A stretch of 28,501 nt of DNA from JARLFX01 sp036404255 (GCA_036404255.1 DASWOP010000133.1:1-28501); one strand, 5' to 3'. Shown: positions 1-9,060, counted from the first letter of the stretch. The notes: a model not told the origin generated them from the sequence alone. Translations and numbers: made by a program.

Positions 1-1
1 C

Positions 2-1276
2 TTCCTGTTAGCCGCTGGCCTGCCTCTGCCGAAGAAGATCGTCGCCCACGGCTGGCTCCTCTTCGAAGAGAGCAAGATGTCGAAATCCCGCGGCAACATC
101 GTCCGCGCCGAAACCATTCTGGAAGCCTTCGGCAGCCTCAAGCCCGACGCCCTCAAATCCGAACAGGACCTCTTCGGCTCCGATGTCCTCCGCTACTTCC
201 TCCTGCGCGAAATCTCCTTCGGCAGCGATGGCAGTTTCAGTTTCGACGCGCTCGTCCAGCGCTACAACTCCGACCTCGCCAATGGCTACGGTAACCTCGT
301 CAGCCGCACGCTGAAGATGATCTCAGGTCTTCCGGACGCTGCCATTCCGTCGTGTCCCACGCTAACGCATGAGGATACCGGCAAGATACACTCCGCTGCC
401 GCTGAAGCAATCAAAACCGTGCAGCAGCGATTAGATGTGCAGGACTTTTCCGGCGCGCTCGAATCACTCTGGCGCTTCCTCGCGAACGTGGACGGGTACA
501 TCACCGCCGCCGCTCCCTGGAAGCTCGCCGCAGATGATGCTGGCCGCACACGCCTCAATGAAGTCCTTTACACCTGTGCTGAATCCATTCGCATCATCAC
601 CTCTCTGGTACACACCGTGATGCCCCACGCCACCGCCGCCGTCTGGCAGCAGCTCGGCCTGGGCGACATCGAACAAGCCGCCAAAAACGGCGACCTGAAA
701 AATCTCAAATGGGGCGATCTCAAGCCCGGAACAAAACTCGGCACCCTGGGCCCCATCTTTCCCCGCGCCGACAAGGAGTTAATCACCCGCATGAACGAAA
801 TCGAACAGAACAACGCCGCCGCAGCCCCGCAATCTGCTGAAGCTGCACCCGCACCCGTCGCCGTCGAGCTCAACGCCGCCTCCCCTGCAGCCGACGCAGC
901 CACCGCAGCCACGCCAATCACCGCGCCCGCCGTCGCTCCCGACAAGCAGTTCATCCACATCGACGACTTCATGAAGGTCGAGCTCCGCGTAGCCGAGATC
1001 AAGGTCGCCGAGCGCATCCCGAAGTCAGACAAGCTCCTCCGCCTCGAAGTCGATCTCGGCACCGAGCGTCGCCAGATCCTCGCCGGAATCGCCGAGCACT
1101 ACGCCCCGGAAACCCTCATCGGCCGTCGCATCATCATCGTGGCCAACCTCGCCCCCCGCAAGATGCGCGGCCTCGAATCCCAGGGCATGCTCCTCGCCGC
1201 CTCCCTCGGCGAAGGCGACAAACCCGCCATCGCCAGCTTCCTCGACACCGTAGAACTAGGCGCCCGCGTCCGCTAA
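2..1276 (+). CDS. metG: Methionyl-tRNA synthetase, C-terminal part (5' truncated by window)
   Basis: Class I aminoacyl-tRNA synthetase that charges tRNA-Met with methionine in the cytoplasm. The frame is open from base 2, so the gene enters from outside the window; 424 residues are visible. The KMSKS signature of the ATP site lies at visible residues 25-29, followed by the helical anticodon-binding domain. An Ala/Pro-rich linker (roughly residues 270-320) leads to a C-terminal OB-fold tRNA-binding domain of the Trbp111/EMAP type, recognisable by a segment beginning DDFMKVELRVAEI and ending near LAPRKMRGLESQGML. This dimerising tail is found in many bacterial MetG proteins. The HIGH motif half is not in the window. 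tatD follows on the same strand after a repeat-filled gap, an adjacency seen in many bacteria. Identity is near certain. Confidence 0.97.
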   Translation, partial: FLLAAGLPLPKKIVAHGWLLFEESKMSKSRGNIVRAETILEAFGSLKPDALKSEQDLFGSDVLRYFLLREISFGSDGSFSFDALVQRYNSDLANGYGNLVSRTLKMISGLPDAAIPSCPTLTHEDTGKIHSAAAEAIKTVQQRLDVQDFSGALESLWRFLANVDGYITAAAPWKLAADDAGRTRLNEVLYTCAESIRIITSLVHTVMPHATAAVWQQLGLGDIEQAAKNGDLKNLKWGDLKPGTKLGTLGPIFPRADKELITRMNEIEQNNAAAAPQSAEAAPAPVAVELNAASPAADAATAATPITAPAVAPDKQFIHIDDFMKVELRVAEIKVAERIPKSDKLLRLEVDLGTERRQILAGIAEHYAPETLIGRRIIIVANLAPRKMRGLESQGMLLAASLGEGDKPAIASFLDTVELGARVR

Positions 1277-1281
1277 AAACG

Positions 1282-1435
1282 AACCACGGATTGCGCGGAT
1301 AAACACGGATTCAAAACACCATTCTTAAATATTTATCTTCACCCTATCGTGAATTAAAGTTTGCCTTTACCTTGTCTCTGTTTTTGTCTTTATCCTGTTC
1401 TGTTCTATCCGTGTTAATCCGTGAAATCCGTGGTT
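1282..1435. repeat. Inverted-repeat element with CACGGAT-rich 29-bp arms
   Basis: Two 29-bp arms, 1282-1310 and 1407-1435, are inverted complements of each other with 26 of 29 positions matching. Each arm contains repeated CACGGAT/CGGAT words. The 96-bp centre is AT-rich and has no open frame of note. The element fills the metG-tatD gap, and its right arm ends 8 bases before the tatD start codon. A related, more diverged element sits at 7391-7487. Dispersed repeats of this kind are common in acidobacterial genomes; mobility or function is not shown here. Confidence 0.85.
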
Positions 1436-1443
1436 AAGCTCTT

Positions 1444-2304
1444 ATGCATTTAGTCGATTCCCACGCCCATCTCGACTCCGACCGCTACGACGAAGACCGC
1501 GCCGCCATGCTGGCCCGCGCCTACGCCGCCGGTGTCCACACCATCCTCGCCATCGGCCTGGGCGACGGCCCCCACGAGATGCACCGCGCCCTAGAGATCG
1601 CCGCCGAATTCTCCGGCCAGCCCGCGATGCCCACCATATACGCCTCCGCCGGCATCCACCCGCAGGAAGCCCACCGCGCCGACGCCCCTGCCCTTACCCG
1701 CCTCGCGGAGCTCGCCGCCAACCAGCGCTGCATCGCTATCGGAGAGATCGGCCTCGACTACTACCACCTCGACAATCCAGACGTCCCCACCCAGCACCGT
1801 GCGTTCATCGCACAGATGGAGGTAGCCGCCGCCGCCCGCCTGCCCATCCTCCTCCACATCCGCACATCGGAGCTGGCCACCCCGCAGGCCAAAGAGAAAT
1901 TCGGCCCGGCCGACGCCTGGGCAGACACCCTCGCCCTCCTCGAAACCCACTGGCGCCCCACCGCCCTCGGCGGCGTCATGCACTGCTTCAGTGGCGAAGT
2001 CGAACACGCCCGCCGCTCGCTCGATCTCGGTTTCATGCTGTCATTCGCGGGAAATCTCACCTACCCTAGGGCCCAGAACCTCCGCGATGCTGCCATCTTT
2101 GCCCCTCTCGATAGCCTGTTGGTTGAGACCGATGCCCCCTTTCTGGCCCCCGTCCCCAACCGTGGCCAGCGCAACGAGCCCGCCTGGGTCGCCCACACCG
2201 CCACCCGTCTGGCCGCCGAGCGCAAGCTCGCGCCAGAGGCCCTGGCCGAGGCCACCACCGCCAACTTCCACCGTTTTTTTGTCCGCACCCGGCCTCTTGC
2301 CTGA
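1444..2304 (+). CDS. tatD: TatD family metal-dependent deoxyribonuclease
   Basis: TIM-barrel metal-dependent hydrolase of the TatD/YcfH family; characterised members are 3'-5' DNA exonucleases linked to DNA repair. The 286-residue product has the normal family length. Metal ligands are all visible: HAH at residues 7-9, E101 in GEIGLDYY, H138 in LLHIR, H180 in HCFSG and D230 in ETDAPFLAP. The ATG at 1444 begins directly with MHLVDSHAHLD, the usual family start. There is no Shine-Dalgarno sequence in front of it: the arm of the 1282-1435 repeat ends 8 bases upstream and supplies the untranslated leader. It sits downstream of metG on the same strand, a common neighbourhood. A run of seven T near 2274 lies in the last codons but does not break the frame. 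Confidence 0.95.
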   Translation: MHLVDSHAHLDSDRYDEDRAAMLARAYAAGVHTILAIGLGDGPHEMHRALEIAAEFSGQPAMPTIYASAGIHPQEAHRADAPALTRLAELAANQRCIAIGEIGLDYYHLDNPDVPTQHRAFIAQMEVAAAARLPILLHIRTSELATPQAKEKFGPADAWADTLALLETHWRPTALGGVMHCFSGEVEHARRSLDLGFMLSFAGNLTYPRAQNLRDAAIFAPLDSLLVETDAPFLAPVPNRGQRNEPAWVAHTATRLAAERKLAPEALAEATTANFHRFFVRTRPLA

Positions 2305-2402
2305 TACTTCACTAGGTGTGGTAAGGCTAACCCTGCGATAATTACAAGGGACTTGTCTCCGCCACGTCGGCGGTCGTTGGGTCCGGCAATGGAGTGAAGA
2401 AG

Positions 2403-2900
2403 ATGGCAGCTGAAAATTCTTTTGACGTAGTCAGCAAAATAGACATGCAGGAAGTCCGCAACGGCATCGATCAGGCCACCAAGGAAGTTCGTGCCCGTTT
2501 CGATCTGAAGGACTCGAAGTCCACCATCGAAATCGAGGGCGAAGACATCATCCAGCTCGTATCCGCGGACGAGTACAAGCTGAAGGCCGTAATCGAAATC
2601 CTCTATCAGAAGCTGGTCAAGCGCGGCGTCTCCCTCAAAAACGTCACTCTCGAAAAACTCGAACAGGGCTCCAACTGCGTCCGTCAGAAGCTGAAGCTGC
2701 AGCAGGGCATCCCCGGCGACAAGGCCAAGCAGGTCGTCGCCCTCGTCAAAGATTCCAAGAAGAAAGCCCAGGCTTCCATCCAGGGCGACACCGTCAGAAT
2801 CACCAGCAAAGACCGTGATACGTTGCAGGAGGTCATTGCGCTGCTCAAAGGCAAAGACCTTGGTGTCGACCTGCAATTCACCAACTTCCGTTCGAACTAA
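2403..2900 (+). CDS. yajQ: YajQ family nucleotide-binding protein
   Basis: Small cytoplasmic protein (165 residues) with two ferredoxin-like folds. Family members bind nucleic acid or nucleotides, and the Xanthomonas relative is a c-di-GMP effector acting with a transcription factor. Typical family signatures are visible: NSFDVVSKIDMQEVRNGID near the N terminus, DSKKKAQASIQGD in the second half, and the final DLQFTNFR. A GTG at 2394 would add three residues, but GGAG at 2391-2394 with an 8-base spacer fits the ATG at 2403, and the product then starts like other family members. A short GC hairpin (CCGCC/GGCGG, 2359-2373) lies in the leader. It is followed closely by the prenyltransferase gene. 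Whether this copy binds c-di-GMP cannot be told from sequence, though several c-di-GMP genes occur in the window. Confidence 0.92.
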   Translation: MAAENSFDVVSKIDMQEVRNGIDQATKEVRARFDLKDSKSTIEIEGEDIIQLVSADEYKLKAVIEILYQKLVKRGVSLKNVTLEKLEQGSNCVRQKLKLQQGIPGDKAKQVVALVKDSKKKAQASIQGDTVRITSKDRDTLQEVIALLKGKDLGVDLQFTNFRSN

Positions 2901-2937
2901 CGCGCAACCGCATCCAATAAGTCAGGCCCGAAGACCA

Positions 2938-3927
2938 TTGAGCACCCTTCCCATCGCGACGGCAAAAGAGGTCTTCGACCTGCTGCGAGACGACCTCGCC
3001 GCCATTGAGGAAGAGTTCACTCGCGACTCCGCCTCCCCCATCACCGTCGTCACCGATATCTCCCAGTACCTTATCTCCGGTGGCGGCAAACGTATCCGCC
3101 CCCTGCTTCTCCTGCTCGCGTCTAAATCCCTCGGCTACGAGCAGCCGGCGCGCATCCGCCTCGGCGCCGTGGTCGAAATGCTCCACACCGCCACTCTCGT
3201 CCATGACGACATCATCGACGAAGCAGACACTCGCCGTGGCCGCCCCTCCGCCAACACCACCTGGGGCAACGCCACGTGCGTCCTCGCTGGCGACTGGCTT
3301 TACATGCAGGCCTACCGCATCGCTCTCGAAGAGCGCAGCTTCCGCATCCTCGATCTTCTGATCACTCTGACGCAGCAGATGGTCGAAGGTGAGCTCCTTC
3401 AGATTGAAAAGCTCGGCCACCTCATCAACGAAGAAGAGTACTTCGACCTCATCTTCCGCAAGACCGCCTGCCTCTTCAAAGTCTCCATGCAGCTCGGCGC
3501 GGAACTCGCCGGAGCCAACGAAGATATTGATTCGCAGATGGGCGAATACGGCCGTAACCTCGGCCTCGCCTTCCAGATCGTGGACGACGTGCTTGACCTC
3601 ACCGCCACCGAAGAGGTCCTCGGCAAACCCGTCGCCAGCGACCTGCGAGAAGGCAAAGCCACCCTCGCCGTGATCCACGCGCTCGAGCGCGGCACCGGGG
3701 CCGACCGCGAAGCCATCCGCACCGTCCTCGCCGACTGTAGCTTCGCCCGCGTCCCCCACGCAGACATTCTTGAGATCCTCACCCGTCACGGCTCGCTGGA
3801 CTATGCCATGGACACCGCCTGCGCCTATGCTGAAGCCGCCCGCCTCTCTATCGCGGACCTGCCCGAGAGCGACTACAAACGAGCCCTGCTCTGGGTCCCC
3901 GGCTTCGTCGTCTCCCGCGACCGCTAA
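2938..3927 (+). CDS. Polyprenyl diphosphate synthase (long-chain trans-prenyltransferase)
   Basis: Condenses isopentenyl diphosphate onto an allylic diphosphate to make the long prenyl chain of respiratory quinones. Both aspartate-rich motifs are intact: DDIID at residues 90-94 and DDVLD at 216-220, with the GGGKRIRP substrate-binding segment at 48-55. Length (329 residues) matches octaprenyl/solanesyl-type synthases (IspB/HepT-like); chain length cannot be assigned from sequence alone. The start is uncertain. The open frame extends back into yajQ, no ATG lies close to the conserved part, and the TTG at 2938 gives the natural N terminus MSTLPIATAKEVF, with only a weak AGG upstream. It is 37 bases downstream of yajQ, so the two are probably co-transcribed. 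Confidence 0.93.
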   Translation: MSTLPIATAKEVFDLLRDDLAAIEEEFTRDSASPITVVTDISQYLISGGGKRIRPLLLLLASKSLGYEQPARIRLGAVVEMLHTATLVHDDIIDEADTRRGRPSANTTWGNATCVLAGDWLYMQAYRIALEERSFRILDLLITLTQQMVEGELLQIEKLGHLINEEEYFDLIFRKTACLFKVSMQLGAELAGANEDIDSQMGEYGRNLGLAFQIVDDVLDLTATEEVLGKPVASDLREGKATLAVIHALERGTGADREAIRTVLADCSFARVPHADILEILTRHGSLDYAMDTACAYAEAARLSIADLPESDYKRALLWVPGFVVSRDR

Positions 3928-3961
3928 GCCCCAAAGAATGACCCGGCATCCAACTGCGTCG

Positions 3962-3967
3962 TACAAT
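3962..3967 (+). promoter_or_regulatory. Possible -10 element for the TPR gene
   Basis: TACAAT, five of six consensus positions, lies 9 bases before the ATG at 3976 and 45 bases before the ATG at 4012. No convincing -35 hexamer is seen at the right distance, so this is a weak call. If used, the transcript would start near 3974, which favours the 4012 start. Confidence 0.3.
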
Positions 3968-4011
3968 CGTCTAATATGCAGCGGCCTTTCTCCTGCGCGC
4001 CCATGCCAACC

Positions 4012-6066
4012 ATGACCAAGCCTTTCGCTGTTGCCTCACTCGCCGCCGCCCTTCTCCTCGTCGCGCCACTTCACGCGCAAAAGACCGCCGCTACTCCCGC
4101 CGCGCCAGCCAAGACCATGGTGGATCGTGGCTCCGCCTACTACCACTACGGGCTGGCGCACCTTTACGAGCAGTTGGCTGTTGACCAGGGCCGTTCCGAC
4201 TACGCCACCCAGGCGATCGAGAACTATAAGATGGCCCTGAACGCCGACCCCAGTTCTCCCTATCTCCAGTCCGGTCTTGCAGACGTGTACTTCCGCCTCG
4301 GCCGCATCCGCGAGGCGATTGAGGCCGCGCAGGACCAGGTCAAGAAAGACCCCAACAATCTGCAGGCGCACACCCTGCTGGGCCGCGTCTATCTGCGCTC
4401 GCTGGGCGACGGCGCCACCCCCCAGTCCGCCGAGATGCTTCAGCTCGCCATCCATGAGTACGAGATCATCGTGCAGTTACAGCCTGACAGCGTAGAAAAT
4501 CATCTCCTGCTGGGCCAGCTCTACGCCCTGAACCATGACACCCCTCACGCCGAAGCCCAGTTCAAGGCCGCGCAGATCGCCAATCCCAACGCCGAGGAAG
4601 CCACCCTCAGTCTGGCCCGTCTCTACACCGATCAGGGAGACATGCAGCACGCCATCAGCGTGCTCTCTGCTGTGCCCGTCACCAGCCGCAGCGCCCAGAT
4701 GGAGTCTGCCCTGGGCGGCCTCTACGACCAGACCCACCAGCGCAAGCTCGCCATTGAAAACTACCGCCTCGCCCTCGATCAGGAGCCGGACAATCTCGAC
4801 ATTCGCCGCGCCCTCGCGCAAGACCTGATGCAAGACCTACAGGACGACGCCGCTCTCGCCGAGTACAACCGCATCCTCGCCACTGAACCGCAAGACGCCC
4901 AGTCCTACATTCGCATCTCAGACATTCAGCGCCGCAAAGGCCAATACGCCGATTCCCTCTCCACCCTGGAGAAGGCGAAGACGCTGGTCCACGATCCCAT
5001 GGATCTGAACTACATTCACTACAACGAAGCCGTCGCCGATGAGGCCCTTGGCCGCGATGAAGCTGCTATTGCCATCCTGGCCGGCGCCATCAAAGACACC
5101 AATCACGCGGACAATCAGTACACCGATCAGGAAAAAGGCAACCGCGCCGCCTTCATGACCAACCTCGCGGAGCTCTACCGCCAGCAGGATAAAACCACAG
5201 ACGCAATCGCCGTCTACGAGTCCATGATCGCCATGGGCGGCGACTACGCCGAGCGTGGCTACCAGGGCCAGGTTGACGCGTGGCGCGACGCGCACCAGTG
5301 GCAAAAGGCCACGGAAGCCGCAGCCGCAGCCGTGAAGGCCATGCCCAAAGACGTCTCCGTCAACCTCGTCTACGCCGGCCAGCTTGCGGATACCGGCAAG
5401 GCGGACGAAGGCATCGCCCTGGCGAAATCCCAACTTGGCAACAAGAGTGATCGCGAAGTCCACCTCGCCCTGTCGCAGATTAACTCCCGCCTGCGGCGCT
5501 ACAAGGAAGCTGCTGCTGAACTGGACGCAGCCGAGCCCCTGAGCCAGAAGCCCGACGACAAAGAATATCTTCTCTTCCTGCGCGGCGCCCTCGCCGAACG
5601 CCAGAAGCACTTCGATGAAGCTGAAGGCCTCTTCCGCCAGGTCCTCGCAATGGATCCTGACTCTGCCATGGTGCTCAACTACTTCGGCTACATGCTGGCC
5701 GACCGAGGCACCAAACTCGACGAAGCCCGCACCCTGATCCAGAAGGCAGTGAACACCGATCCGCAGAATGGCGCGTACCTTGATTCACTCGGCTGGGTCT
5801 ACTTCAAGCTTGGCCAGTACGCTCTCGCTGAGGAGACGCTGCACAAGGCCGTCAGCCGCATCAAGACGGACCCCACCGTGCACGACCACCTCGGCTCCAT
5901 CTACGAGAAGGAAGGCAAGCTCGCCCTCGCCGTAGCACAGTGGGAACACTCACTGGAAGCCTCGAAGAAGTCCCTGCCCGCCGACGTAGACCCCGCCGAT
6001 GTCGCCAAAGTGCAGAAGAAGCTCGAGTCCGCCAAGGTAAAGCTAGCCAGATCCTCCGCCCACTAG
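4012..6066 (+). CDS. Exported tetratricopeptide-repeat protein
   Basis: 684-residue protein with an N-terminal signal peptide (MTKPFAVASLAAALLLVAPL, cleavage after HAQ) followed almost entirely by TPR units. Repeats are recognisable through the chain, for example around residues 55-120, 150-270, 370-440 and, most clearly, 515-650, where NYFGYMLADRG and YLDSLGWVYFKLGQY mark consecutive helices. TPR arrays bind other proteins; no enzymatic domain is seen, so a scaffold or envelope-assembly role is an inference. An upstream in-frame ATG at 3976 would add 12 residues, but then the signal peptide has an unusually long front part containing a Cys. No start has a good Shine-Dalgarno sequence. The gene ends before a hairpin terminator at 6124. 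Similar proteins with this C-terminal TPR cluster are widespread in Acidobacteriota. Confidence 0.88.
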   Translation: MTKPFAVASLAAALLLVAPLHAQKTAATPAAPAKTMVDRGSAYYHYGLAHLYEQLAVDQGRSDYATQAIENYKMALNADPSSPYLQSGLADVYFRLGRIREAIEAAQDQVKKDPNNLQAHTLLGRVYLRSLGDGATPQSAEMLQLAIHEYEIIVQLQPDSVENHLLLGQLYALNHDTPHAEAQFKAAQIANPNAEEATLSLARLYTDQGDMQHAISVLSAVPVTSRSAQMESALGGLYDQTHQRKLAIENYRLALDQEPDNLDIRRALAQDLMQDLQDDAALAEYNRILATEPQDAQSYIRISDIQRRKGQYADSLSTLEKAKTLVHDPMDLNYIHYNEAVADEALGRDEAAIAILAGAIKDTNHADNQYTDQEKGNRAAFMTNLAELYRQQDKTTDAIAVYESMIAMGGDYAERGYQGQVDAWRDAHQWQKATEAAAAAVKAMPKDVSVNLVYAGQLADTGKADEGIALAKSQLGNKSDREVHLALSQINSRLRRYKEAAAELDAAEPLSQKPDDKEYLLFLRGALAERQKHFDEAEGLFRQVLAMDPDSAMVLNYFGYMLADRGTKLDEARTLIQKAVNTDPQNGAYLDSLGWVYFKLGQYALAEETLHKAVSRIKTDPTVHDHLGSIYEKEGKLALAVAQWEHSLEASKKSLPADVDPADVAKVQKKLESAKVKLARSSAH

Positions 6067-6123
6067 CCCGCATCACAGCAGAAGCGGTACCCCGTTCGCG
6101 CAATCGGCCACAAAAGTGGGTGC

Positions 6124-6154
6124 CCCGGGTCTCGCTTCTGAGACCCGGGTTTCT
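6124..6154 (+). terminator. Rho-independent terminator after the TPR gene
   Basis: Perfect 10-bp stem, CCCGGGTCTC (6124-6133) with GAGACCCGGG (6140-6149), 6-base loop, followed by TTTCT. It lies 58 bases after the TPR stop codon. The stem resembles a motif that recurs in acidobacterial genomes, so it may also be a dispersed repeat. Confidence 0.7.
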
Positions 6155-6244
6155 CCCGCAGCACAATTTCTCCGCAGTCTCCGGGCAGCAGCACCCGCAA
6201 CCCACATAACCCCTCTCCTGCTTTACACTTAACTCTGGCTCTTC

Positions 6245-7378
6245 ATGGTTCCCTTGCTGCAAAATTACGCTGTTGCCGGCGATGCCGGTGACCCACTTAC
6301 CGCACGCGTCTTTCCCGCGCCCGAGCGCCGCGACCGCTCCGCTTTCCAGCGCGACCGCGACCGCATTGTGCAGGCGCGCGCCTTCCGCCGCCTCGCCGGC
6401 AAGACGCAGGTCTTCACCAGCCGCGCCTCAGACCACTTCCGCAGCCGCCTCACCCACACCATTGAAGTCGTCCAGACCGCCCGCGATGTCGCCGTCGCCC
6501 TCGGCCTGAATGAAGACCTCACCGAGGGCCTCGCCCTCGTGCACGACATCGGCCACCCGCCCTTCGGCCACGCAGGCGAACGCGCGCTCGACGCCTGCCT
6601 CAAGCGTCACGGCCTGCGCTTCGACCACAATCTGCACGCCCTGCGCATCGTGGAGCACTTCGAGCAGCGCTACGCCGCCCACCGTGGCCTCAACCTCACC
6701 CTCGGCGTCCGCGAAGGCATCGTGAAGCACTCGCGCGACTACAGCGCGGCCACGCATCCCGATCTCGCGCCTTACTTTCTCGACCTGCGCCCACCGCTCG
6801 AAGCCCAGATCATCGACCTCACCGACGAGATCGCTTACCTCACCGCCGACCTCGACGACGGCGTCGAATCCGGCTTCCTCGAAATCGGCGATATCCTCGA
6901 CCGCGTAGAGATCGTCCGCAACACCTACCGCATCGTCGAAGCCAACCATGCCGGCGTCGATCCCAAGTTCCTCTTCTATGAGGCGTTGCAGCTCATGCAG
7001 CATCGCCTCATGGACGATCTCATCTCCAACACCAAGATGCTGATGCGCATCGCCGATCTGAACACTCTGGAAGACATCCGCAACTTCCCCGAGCGCCTCG
7101 CCCTCTTCTCGCGCCTCGTCGAAGTGCAGCGCTTCGAGGAGAAAAAGTTCCTCTACGACGCGCTCTACACCTGCGACGCCCTGGAAGCCGAGCACGCCCA
7201 CGCCACTGAAGTCGTCACCCGCCTCTTCGATTACTGGATGGAAGACCCCGAGCGCCTGCCCGCCAGCTACGTCGCCCAGCTCGAATTCGAGTCCTGCCCC
7301 CGCATCGTGGCCGACTACATCGCCGGTATGACCGACGCCTACATCCTCACCCACTTCGATCAGATGGAAGCCCTGTAA
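6245..7378 (+). CDS. dgt: Deoxyguanosinetriphosphate triphosphohydrolase-like protein (HD domain)
   Basis: HD-superfamily dNTP triphosphohydrolase that removes triphosphate from deoxynucleotides, most often dGTP, to balance dNTP pools. The metal-binding set is intact: H71 in RLTHTIEV, H100-D101 in VHDIGHPPFGHAGE, and D194 in DLTDEIAYL. The N-terminal segment DRDRIVQARAFRRLAGKTQVF is the family hallmark. Length (377) fits the shorter bacterial Dgt-like group rather than the 505-residue E. coli enzyme, so substrate preference is uncertain. The ATG at 6245 has no obvious Shine-Dalgarno sequence. The gene stands alone between a terminator (6124) and a repeat element (7391), convergent with the next gene. 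Confidence 0.93.
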   Translation: MVPLLQNYAVAGDAGDPLTARVFPAPERRDRSAFQRDRDRIVQARAFRRLAGKTQVFTSRASDHFRSRLTHTIEVVQTARDVAVALGLNEDLTEGLALVHDIGHPPFGHAGERALDACLKRHGLRFDHNLHALRIVEHFEQRYAAHRGLNLTLGVREGIVKHSRDYSAATHPDLAPYFLDLRPPLEAQIIDLTDEIAYLTADLDDGVESGFLEIGDILDRVEIVRNTYRIVEANHAGVDPKFLFYEALQLMQHRLMDDLISNTKMLMRIADLNTLEDIRNFPERLALFSRLVEVQRFEEKKFLYDALYTCDALEAEHAHATEVVTRLFDYWMEDPERLPASYVAQLEFESCPRIVADYIAGMTDAYILTHFDQMEAL

Positions 7379-7390
7379 ACCTGCAAGGAA

Positions 7391-7487
7391 CTCAGCACGG
7401 ATTACACGGGAAAAGCGGATCAGTACAGATTAATTCTTAAATTCAAAATCCGCTTTTATCCGTTTCTTCCGTCCCATCCGTGCTGAT
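7391..7487. repeat. Diverged CACGGAT inverted-repeat element between convergent genes
   Basis: The left edge CTCAGCACGGAT (7391-7402) is the near-perfect inverted complement of ATCCGTGCTGAT (7476-7487), and inner words AAAAGCGGAT and ATCCGCTTTT (7411-7420, 7449-7458) also pair. The words CACGGAT and CGGAT are shared with the element at 1282-1435. It fills the gap between the stops of dgt and the nuclease gene, so the transcript could fold on either strand and help end transcription. Confidence 0.7.
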
Positions 7488-7495
7488 CCTTTGTC

Positions 7496-8950
7496 TTACC
7501 CAATCTCCACCCTATCTCCCCGCTTCGGAACCACCACCTCAAGCTTGTACATCTTCTCTATCTCCGTCTTCAGGGCCATCTGCGCATCCAGCTCTCCGTG
7601 CACCAGGAACACCTTCTTCAGTGTAGGCACCACCGGCTCCATCCACTTCAGCAATTCCTGCTGGTCCGCATGCCCGCTGAGTTCATCAATGTTGTCCACC
7701 TGCGCTCGCAGGCGGTACGGCTCGCCAAAAATCGGCACCTCCGGCAGCTTCTGCAGCAGCTTGCTCCCCAGCGTATACGGAGCCTGGTAGCCCGTGATCA
7801 GCACTAGGTTGCGCGGGTCTTCAACGCTGTTCTTCAGATGGTGCAGCACCCGTCCCGCCTCGCACATGCCCGAGCTCGCAATCACGATGAACGGCATGTG
7901 TAGCCCATTCAGCGCCTTGCTCTCCTCCACCGTGCGCAGATACTTCAGCCTCTTCCAGCCAAACGGATCTTCCTGCTTCGCCGCAAACGCCTGCACATCT
8001 TCATCCCACAGCTCTGTGTGCTTCTGGAAGACCTCCGTCACCTTCACGCCCAGCGGACTATCCACAAAGATCGGCATATCTGGAATCTTCTGCTCGTCGA
8101 GCAGCTCATGCAGCAGCATCACCACCTGCTGTGTGCGCTCCACCGCAAACGCCGGCATCACGATGTGTCCGCCATTCTTCGCCGTACGATTCACCAGGTC
8201 CGCCAGCTTCTGCTTCACCGGCCCAATCGGCTGGTGCAGCCGGTTGCCGTACGTGCTTTCCATGATCAGGTATTCAGCCGCCGGTGCCGTATCCGGATCG
8301 TGAATGATCGGCAGCGACTTGCGCCCCACATCGCCGGAGAAAAGCAGCCGCGTCGTCTGTCCCTTCTCTCGCCCTTCCACCAGCACGCAGGTCGAACCCA
8401 GCATGTGCCCGGCATCAAATGTCGTTACCGTAAACCCCGCATCCGCCGTTGGCTTCACTCCGCCAATCGCCGACCCCAGCAGCTTCGGCTCATGCAGGGT
8501 CAACGGCCGAAACAGCTTCAGCACTTCGGTAGCATCTTCGGGCGCATACAGCGGTGGCACCGCAGGCTTCGTCTCCTCCACCCCAACCGACCTCTGCCGG
8601 TGAAAGCGCTTGTTCACAAACTCAGCATCCGACTCCTGGATATGCGCGCTGTCCGCCAGCATCGGATCGCATAGGTCAATCGTCGCTGGCGTGGCGTAGA
8701 TCGCCCCGCGATACCCCTGCCGAGCCAACAGCGGCAGGTCGCCCGAATGGTCAATATGCGCGTGCGAAAGCACAACCGCGCTGACCTCGTTCGCTGGCAG
8801 CGCCAGATGCGAGTTGATCTCATGCGCCTGATCGCGCTTGCCCTGAAACAAGCCACAGTCCAGCAGCACATTCTGTCCCGCGCATTCAATGTGGTGCGAT
8901 GAACCCGTCACCGTCTGCGCGGCGCCCCAGAAATGCAAACGAATCGACAT
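7496..8950 (-). CDS. Metallo-beta-lactamase/beta-CASP RNA-processing exonuclease family protein
   Basis: 484-residue cytoplasmic nuclease-type protein of the MBL-beta-CASP-RMMBL family (YsH1/CPSF-73 and RNase J relatives, COG1236). The zinc-binding HAHIDH is at residues 63-68. Further conserved elements follow in order: GHMLGST, SGDVG, MESTYGNRLH, the beta-CASP segment IVIASSGMCEAGRV, and the C-terminal LSGHADQQELLKW. These support an RNA endo/exonuclease role; the actual substrate is unknown. The ATG at 8950 is preceded by a strong Shine-Dalgarno (AGGGAGAGG on the minus strand, 8957-8965) with a 6-base spacer. It is upstream-isolated from the microprotein gene by a terminator and converges on dgt. 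Confidence 0.92.
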   Translation of the reverse strand: MSIRLHFWGAAQTVTGSSHHIECAGQNVLLDCGLFQGKRDQAHEINSHLALPANEVSAVVLSHAHIDHSGDLPLLARQGYRGAIYATPATIDLCDPMLADSAHIQESDAEFVNKRFHRQRSVGVEETKPAVPPLYAPEDATEVLKLFRPLTLHEPKLLGSAIGGVKPTADAGFTVTTFDAGHMLGSTCVLVEGREKGQTTRLLFSGDVGRKSLPIIHDPDTAPAAEYLIMESTYGNRLHQPIGPVKQKLADLVNRTAKNGGHIVMPAFAVERTQQVVMLLHELLDEQKIPDMPIFVDSPLGVKVTEVFQKHTELWDEDVQAFAAKQEDPFGWKRLKYLRTVEESKALNGLHMPFIVIASSGMCEAGRVLHHLKNSVEDPRNLVLITGYQAPYTLGSKLLQKLPEVPIFGEPYRLRAQVDNIDELSGHADQQELLKWMEPVVPTLKKVFLVHGELDAQMALKTEIEKMYKLEVVVPKRGDRVEIG

Positions 8951-9060
8951 GCCAAACCTCTCCCTGTACGGTTATGCGCTGCGTTTCGTTTACGCTCGGT
9001 CTGCACTCACGAAGCCGCGCAAGAAGAATCCTAACCTCACCGCTGGAGGATTGTGCTGGT

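Noticed and set aside
2274..2280. Run of seven T near the end of tatD as a slippage site
   Set aside because: The frame continues to a natural C terminus of normal length; nothing suggests programmed shifting.
2878..3966. 362-codon minus-strand frame opposite the prenyltransferase gene
   Set aside because: Antisense shadow of a well-supported gene with both DDxxD motifs; no ribosome binding site or recognisable domain.
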